NCBI GenBank assembly: GCA_006176705.1
Contig: QRFJ01000046.1
Coordinates: 3,024,545 to 3,088,544, forward strand
Reading direction: 5' to 3'
DNA: 64,000 bases
Source: Cocos nucifera
Lineage: Eukaryota; Streptophyta; Magnoliopsida; Arecales; Arecaceae
The translations under genes and the position numbers were made by a program. Every line of letters starts with the position of its first letter. Within the stretch, counting starts at the first letter, position 1. The notes under the pieces are model-generated. The model was not told the DNA's origin. It did no database searches and was given only the letters and a program-made list of their open reading frames with translations. Below, in pieces: positions 59,516-64,000 of the stretch.

Positions 59516-60340
59516 CCTCTCCGAAGCATGGTGGTGTATCTTTTCTTTTATTGATCGGTGCCTCGGATCAACGGTCAGCCGATGCTCCATGACCTTAGCG
59601 TTAATCCTCGGCATGTCCATTGGGATCCAGGGGAAGACGTCTGCATTTCTCTTGAGGAAGGCGGTGAGCTGCTCCCGAGCCTCATCTACCAAGTTGGAGC
59701 CAATCTGCATCGCGTGCTCTGAGTTTTCATCATTTAAGAGCACAGAGATGAGGTCCTCCATAGGCTCGCCTTGCTCCTCAGTGAGGTCGTCGCGGACATC
59801 CAGTCCATCAACAAAATAAGGATCAGACCGTTCTCTCATATGCAAGGCGATTGAGTAGCAGTTTCTCACTAGATCCTGGTCTCCCCTAACCTCTCCGATC
59901 CCATGACTCGTTGAAAACTTCATCTTCAAATAATAGGTTGACAGCACCATCCGAAGTTTATTTAGACTAGATCAATCGAGAATTACATTATAGGCGGACG
60001 GAGTCCTCACGACTAGAAAATTGACCTATGCTTTGGTCAGTTTTGGATGTTGTCCTACTGTCACAGTCAAAGTTATTATGCCTTCAACTGGTATGGCATT
60101 GCCAGTGAATCCTATCAGCGGAAAATTCGTAGGCCCCAAGCGATCATCGGATAGAGATATTTTTGAGAAGGCATCAAAAAATAATACGTCAGTCGAACTT
60201 TCATTATCCACCAAAATGCGGCATACATCGTAGTCAGCAATGTTCAAAAAAATTACAACCGCATCATTGTGCGAAAATTGGATCCGTTGACCGTCCGCCT
60301 TGGTAAAGGTCATGGGTTCCACGGTCCTCCGTCTCTTCAT
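59513..60340 (-). pseudogene. Element 2 protease and protease-RT linker
   Basis: The frame 60026-60340 holds CRILVDNESSTDVLFFDAFS, with Glu replacing Gly in the protease active site, as in element 3. The frame 59513-59950 holds YYLKMKFSTSHGIGEVRGDQ and ADVFPWIPMDMPRINAKVME, the linker into RT. Confidence 0.7.
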
Positions 60341-60364
60341 CGGTCCCTCGAATCTGCTAGCCTC

Positions 60365-61947
60365 TTCTTATTGAAGTCCTTCCGAGATAGTATTGATGAT
60401 GCCGAGAGGCAGCCGATCTTCTTGCTGGTTTTTTCTACTTGACGGTAACGCCCTCAATCGATCTTCCTGCTCTTTAGGTCGTCTCCATAGGAATCGGCCA
60501 AATCTACCTTGCCTGACGAGCTCTTCGATCTCATTTTGGAGTTGGATGCACTCCTCAGTGTCATGATCGTGATCACGATGGTAAAGATAGAACTTATTGG
60601 AATTGCGCTTGCTGGGATGGGAACGCATTCTCTCCGATCTCGAAAGTCGTTCCCTAATCTCCATTAGCACTTGGGTTTTCAGGATGTTAAGAGGGGCGTA
60701 GTTGTAAAATCATCATCGAAAAGAACTTCGGCACTGGGGAGAACCTCGGCGTGCCCTTCCATTGGGGCTTCCTTGCCTCCAAGCCTGAGGGGGTGTTTAG
60801 GCTCGCCTACGATCAGGAGGAGTCTGAGAACGTGGCTGAGCTTCATTCCACTTCCCTTCTTCGATGGGCCTGCCTGGCCCGTCGATTTGCTGCTCGCCGT
60901 TGGCTTCATCGTCTTTGGCCTCGAAGGCCTCTTCTATCCGGGTATAACTTTCAGCCCGAGCTAGCATGTCAACAAAATTTTTAAAATACTTTTTTTTCAG
61001 AGAGAATAGCAAGTCATTCTTCTGAAGGCCGCCCTTGAGGGTGGCCATAGCTACTGACTAGTCTAGGTTTCGGACCTCCAATGCGGCAGTATTAAACTGG
61101 ATGACATAAGTCCGGATGGATTTTCTCTCCTTCTATCTAATGGCCATTAAGAAATCTGAACCTCAGTGCGGACACCGACTACTGATGAAGTGGACTGCAA
61201 ACTATTGACTCATCTGGTCAAATGATAAGAAGGTACTCAGCTTAAGCACAGAGTATTAATTTCTAGCAGCTCTCTTAAGGGTAGAGGAAAAGCCCGGCAC
61301 AAGATGGCATCTGACGTGCCGTGGAGCAACATCGTTGTTCGAAAGATTTTCAGATGGTTGATCGGATCGATGGTCTCATCATAACTCTCGGGCTGTGGGA
61401 GCTTGAAGTTTGGCGAGATTAATTTCTGCATAAATTTTTACAAAAAGGAAGGATCAGTACAAATGTCATTACCATGTGAGGAGAGAGTGTGACGAAATTT
61501 CTCGATTCGTCAGCTTATTTCTAAGAGCCTTTGATCCAAGAGATCTTCACAGTCTTTGATCTCCAAGATTTTCTGATAGAATGGATGTGAAGCTTCCCCC
61601 TAAATCGAGCCATGGTCCAAGTAGAGGCTCTCCCTCCTTTGCCTCCTCCTTTCGGGGATCGGAGGTCGGATAGCCCAAGTCGATCATTCTTGGATCGGAC
61701 CACACGGCTTTGAAGAGTTCCACACTGGTTGAGTTGGTGCCGGGGCCTACCGATGCATGGCCTACACCGTCTACACTACCTCCGTGAGGCCACGAACCTG
61801 CTGGACGAGTAGGTTGAACTGCTCCGCATCTACTGTAGCCACAGATGGAACCCGGGCCACCCGGGCTGGAGCGGGAGGGGATGGATCTGAATGAGATCGG
61901 GCCACAGAGGCTGTCAATCGTCGGGTCGAAGCTCTTCTGGGGGGCAT
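60365..61947 (-). pseudogene. Element 2 gag
   Basis: The start MPPRRASTRRLTASVARS is at 61947. Middle parts read SPNFKLPQPESYDETIDPIN and KNFVDMLARAESYTRIEEAF. The C-terminal part reads FYLYHRDHDHDTEECIQLQN then EIEELVRQGRFGRFL. They lie in three frames with stops. Element 1 retains versions of the first and last segments. Confidence 0.7.
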
Positions 61948-62075
61948 TTTTTCTTGGAAAAGAACTCTAGAGAGGAAGAAGAGAGATCTCCGAAGAGGGA
62001 AGAGAGAAATCATCGTCGAGCACTCCTTTAAGAACAAGAAAATCTCGAAGGTTTGGGGCCCTCCTAGCGCCAATC

Positions 62076-63055
62076 TGTTGGGGCAGAAACTGGTCATCAT
62101 CGGACCTAGCTGGAGTGAAGGTGGATGAGGTTACCGACGAGGACCTGCAAAATAAAGTTTTATCCAGAGCAGATGGAGGGTGGCTCCGGCAGGACCCTCC
62201 GACGATCAAGTCAGCTCTGGCCAACAGAAATGGAGTACTCAAAAATGAGTTCCACAGAGCTTAGAGAAGGAGAGGAGAGCTTAGAGCTTAGAGTAGCGTA
62301 TCTGGAGGATCCTTTTTATAGATGGAGCTTGATTAATGGTGACGGCCATACCGCCTGATAGTGGGCCATCGGGATTGCATGAAGTTCGGTATAGAGAGGA
62401 AGGCATCATCAGGTGGACAGTGACAGTCATACTGACAGATCGTGGATCGCATGGAACTGATTATGGAGAGAGCGGTGTCTCCAGCAGTGGTGGCCATATT
62501 GTCTGATTGCGGACTGCATGGGACTTATTACGGAGGAAAAAATGCTGTCAAACTGGTAGTGGCGGCCATATCGCCAAGATCTGACAGTCGTAGCTCGAGG
62601 AAGCAGGCATTGGTTGATGGACTCGGGCATATACCAATTTCAAAGGAGTTCAGACTTTTGGAGGAGTTCGGCCAAAGAAGAGGCTAGGAAGGAGTTTGAC
62701 TTCTATGGGAGTCTGACTGGAGCTCGATCGCTGAGGAGTTCGATCGGGGTGCAACCACTAAGGAGTTCGACCGAAGGAGGAGCTTGGAAGGAGTTTTGGC
62801 TCTCGCAGGAGTCCGACTAAAGCTCGATCATTGAGGAGTTCGGCTAAGGTCCGGCCATTGAAAGTTCGAAGGAGCTTGACTGTTGAGAGTCCGAAGAAGC
62901 TCGACCGCTGAGAGTCCAAAAAAGCTCGACCGCTGAGTTCAATCGGCTGAAGGAGTTTGGCTAAGACCCATCCACTGAAGCTCTTCCATGACTATCGGTT
63001 GCATTAAGTTGAGCATCGAACTGGACTTTGGTAGGAGCGAGGTTTATCCCCAACA
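62076..63055 (-). repeat. Element 2 5' LTR
   Basis: 980 bases, direct repeat of 54024-55021 with many point differences (older than element 1 by eye). TATA box on the minus strand at 62313-62320. Ends intact as TGTTGG...CCAACA. Confidence 0.87.
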
Positions 63056-64000
63056 AATCCTATTAATGCAAGAAAAATCAAGAGGCATGCATCCTGGTAT
63101 GTCATCCTAAATGAAAAACTCTATAAAAAGTTATTCTCTCTCCCATTACTTCGATGTTTGAGGCCTTTTGAAACCAATTACGCCCTTTGAGAAGTCCATG
63201 AAGGGATTTGTGATAACCATATTGGGGGCAGATCCTTAGCATATAAAGTAATCCATCAAGGCTATTATTAGCCAACCATATAAAAGGACGTGACTGATCT
63301 CGTCAATAAGTGTGACCAGTGCCAAAGATATGCTAATATTCAGCATCAACTAGCTGCCGAACTCATTTCTATTATAGCCCCTTGATCTTTCATCGTATGG
63401 GGGATGAACATCCTGGGATCATTCCCTATGGCAATAGGACAGAGAAAGTTTCTAGTGGTTACTGTCGACTACTTCACCAAATGGATTGAAGCTGAATCAC
63501 TAGCACAAATTATCGAGAAAAAGATGCGAGACTTTATCTAGAAGTCAATCACCTGCCGTTTTGATATTTCTTGGGTAATCATCATAGATAATGGAAAGTA
63601 GTTTAACAATACAAAATTTAGAAAATTTTATTCCGAGCTACATATCAACCATAAGTTAACTCTAGTGGGGCATCCATCATCTAATGGAGAAGCCAAAGTC
63701 ACAGATCGAATAATTCTCCAAGATCTTAAAACTAGGCTGACTGAAGCCAAAGGTCTCTAAGTTGATGAGCTATACAACATTCTCTGGGTATATAGAACCA
63801 CCCCTAGATTACCAACTGGAGAAATGTCTTTCAAACTCATGTTTGGATCAGAGACAGTAATACCTTTAGAGATTGGCCTCCCGACACCAAGTGTAAAAAA
63901 CTTTCATGAAGAAAGTAATTCAGATTGGTTAAAGATTGACCTAGACTTATTAGAAGAAACTAGAGACAGAGCTCAAATTCGGATGGTGACCTATAAATAG
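63056..64000 (+). pseudogene. Element 3 integrase, right of the insertion
   Basis: LFSLPLLRCLRPFETNYALR with EVHEGICDNHIGGRSLA opens the zinc-binding part. FLVVTVDYFTKWIEAE carries the first catalytic Asp and IIIDNGK the second. The third acidic residue is lost: SSNGEAKV has Lys (63695-63697) where relatives have Glu. WVYRTTPRLPTGEMSFKLMF follows. Stops occur at several sites. The window ends inside the element. Confidence 0.75.

Larger units (their letters stand above)
54024..63055 (-). mobile_element. Element 2: Tat-like Ty3/gypsy retrotransposon with degenerate gag-pol
   Basis: On the minus strand: LTR 63055-62076, primer-site region, gag from 61947, protease, RT, RNase H, extra RNase H, integrase to about 56770, minisatellites 56480-55190, polypurine tract, LTR 55021-54024. 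The primer region after the LTR reads GATTGGCGCTAGGAGGGCC. It interrupts element 3: host coding runs up to 54020 and resumes after 63056. The immediate flanks, GACCT and AATCCT, do not form a clear 5-bp duplication. It is in the same family as element 1. Frame breaks in every gene make it inactive. Confidence 0.85.
48980..64000 (+). mobile_element. Element 3: Tat-like Ty3/gypsy retrotransposon, split by element 2 and cut by the window end
   Basis: The visible parts are 48980-54023 and 63056-64000. Order on the plus strand: LTR, gag, protease, RT, RNase H, a second RNase H, then integrase after the interruption. The second RNase H between the first and integrase is characteristic of the Tat group of plant gypsy elements. 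Every domain has stops or frame changes. The frame before the insertion ends KEILPNDL and the frame after it continues with INARKIKRHAS-like text, which is contiguous in relatives. The 3' LTR lies beyond the window. Confidence 0.8.

Overview
The window is nuclear DNA of a flowering plant, most likely a monocot and possibly a palm. The monocot call rests on the GC-rich DC1-type exon beside AT-rich intergenic DNA, the gene family types, and dense nested LTR retrotransposons. The palm suggestion is inference. I recognise three host genes and one broken host gene fragment. Most of the rest is transposable-element debris, much of it nested.

Layout. 1-1638 is the right end of a CACTA (En/Spm) DNA transposon inserted into a minus-strand Ty1/copia relic (1639-4260). 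4260-7600 is AT-rich intergenic DNA with one possible MITE and several GA/G microsatellites. 7845-12875 (+) is a nine-exon AP2/ERF gene of the AINTEGUMENTA-like (AIL) group with a 9-base micro-exon; its coding sequence assembles to 615 codons without a break. 14908-24202 is a large element with purine-rich, inverted-repeat arms. Its AAT-rich centre holds a complete but non-autonomous LTR retrotransposon (16498-22596), here called element 1. 27956-28563 (+) is a three-module DC1 (C1-like zinc finger) gene with a one-base frame break just after its ATG.

30350-44437 is a stack of insertions. An old copia element carries a 2.6-kb solo LTR (32035-34639, 5-bp target duplication) in its protease/pre-integrase region. 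A BAHD acyltransferase fragment and a LINE-type remnant follow. What may be the old copia's right LTR is split by a second, full-length copia (37495-44303, 5-bp target duplication). 47306-48386 (+) is a three-exon R2R3-MYB of the TT2/C1 type (228 codons) whose first intron appears to use a GC donor. From about 48980 to the end lies a Ty3/gypsy element with an extra plant-type RNase H (Tat-like, element 3, +). It is split at 54023/63056 by a second Tat-like element in the opposite orientation (element 2, 54024-63055).

How the parts relate. Elements 1 and 2 belong to one family: they share LTR sequence, primer-site region, polypurine tract and the same 3' minisatellites. Element 2 carries a full but decayed gag-pol; element 1 keeps only gag scraps. 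The host genes are two developmental or metabolic transcription factors and one DC1 protein, with no sign of a functional cluster. Exon limits were read by eye from splice signals, phase and family conservation; no alignment or search was run.
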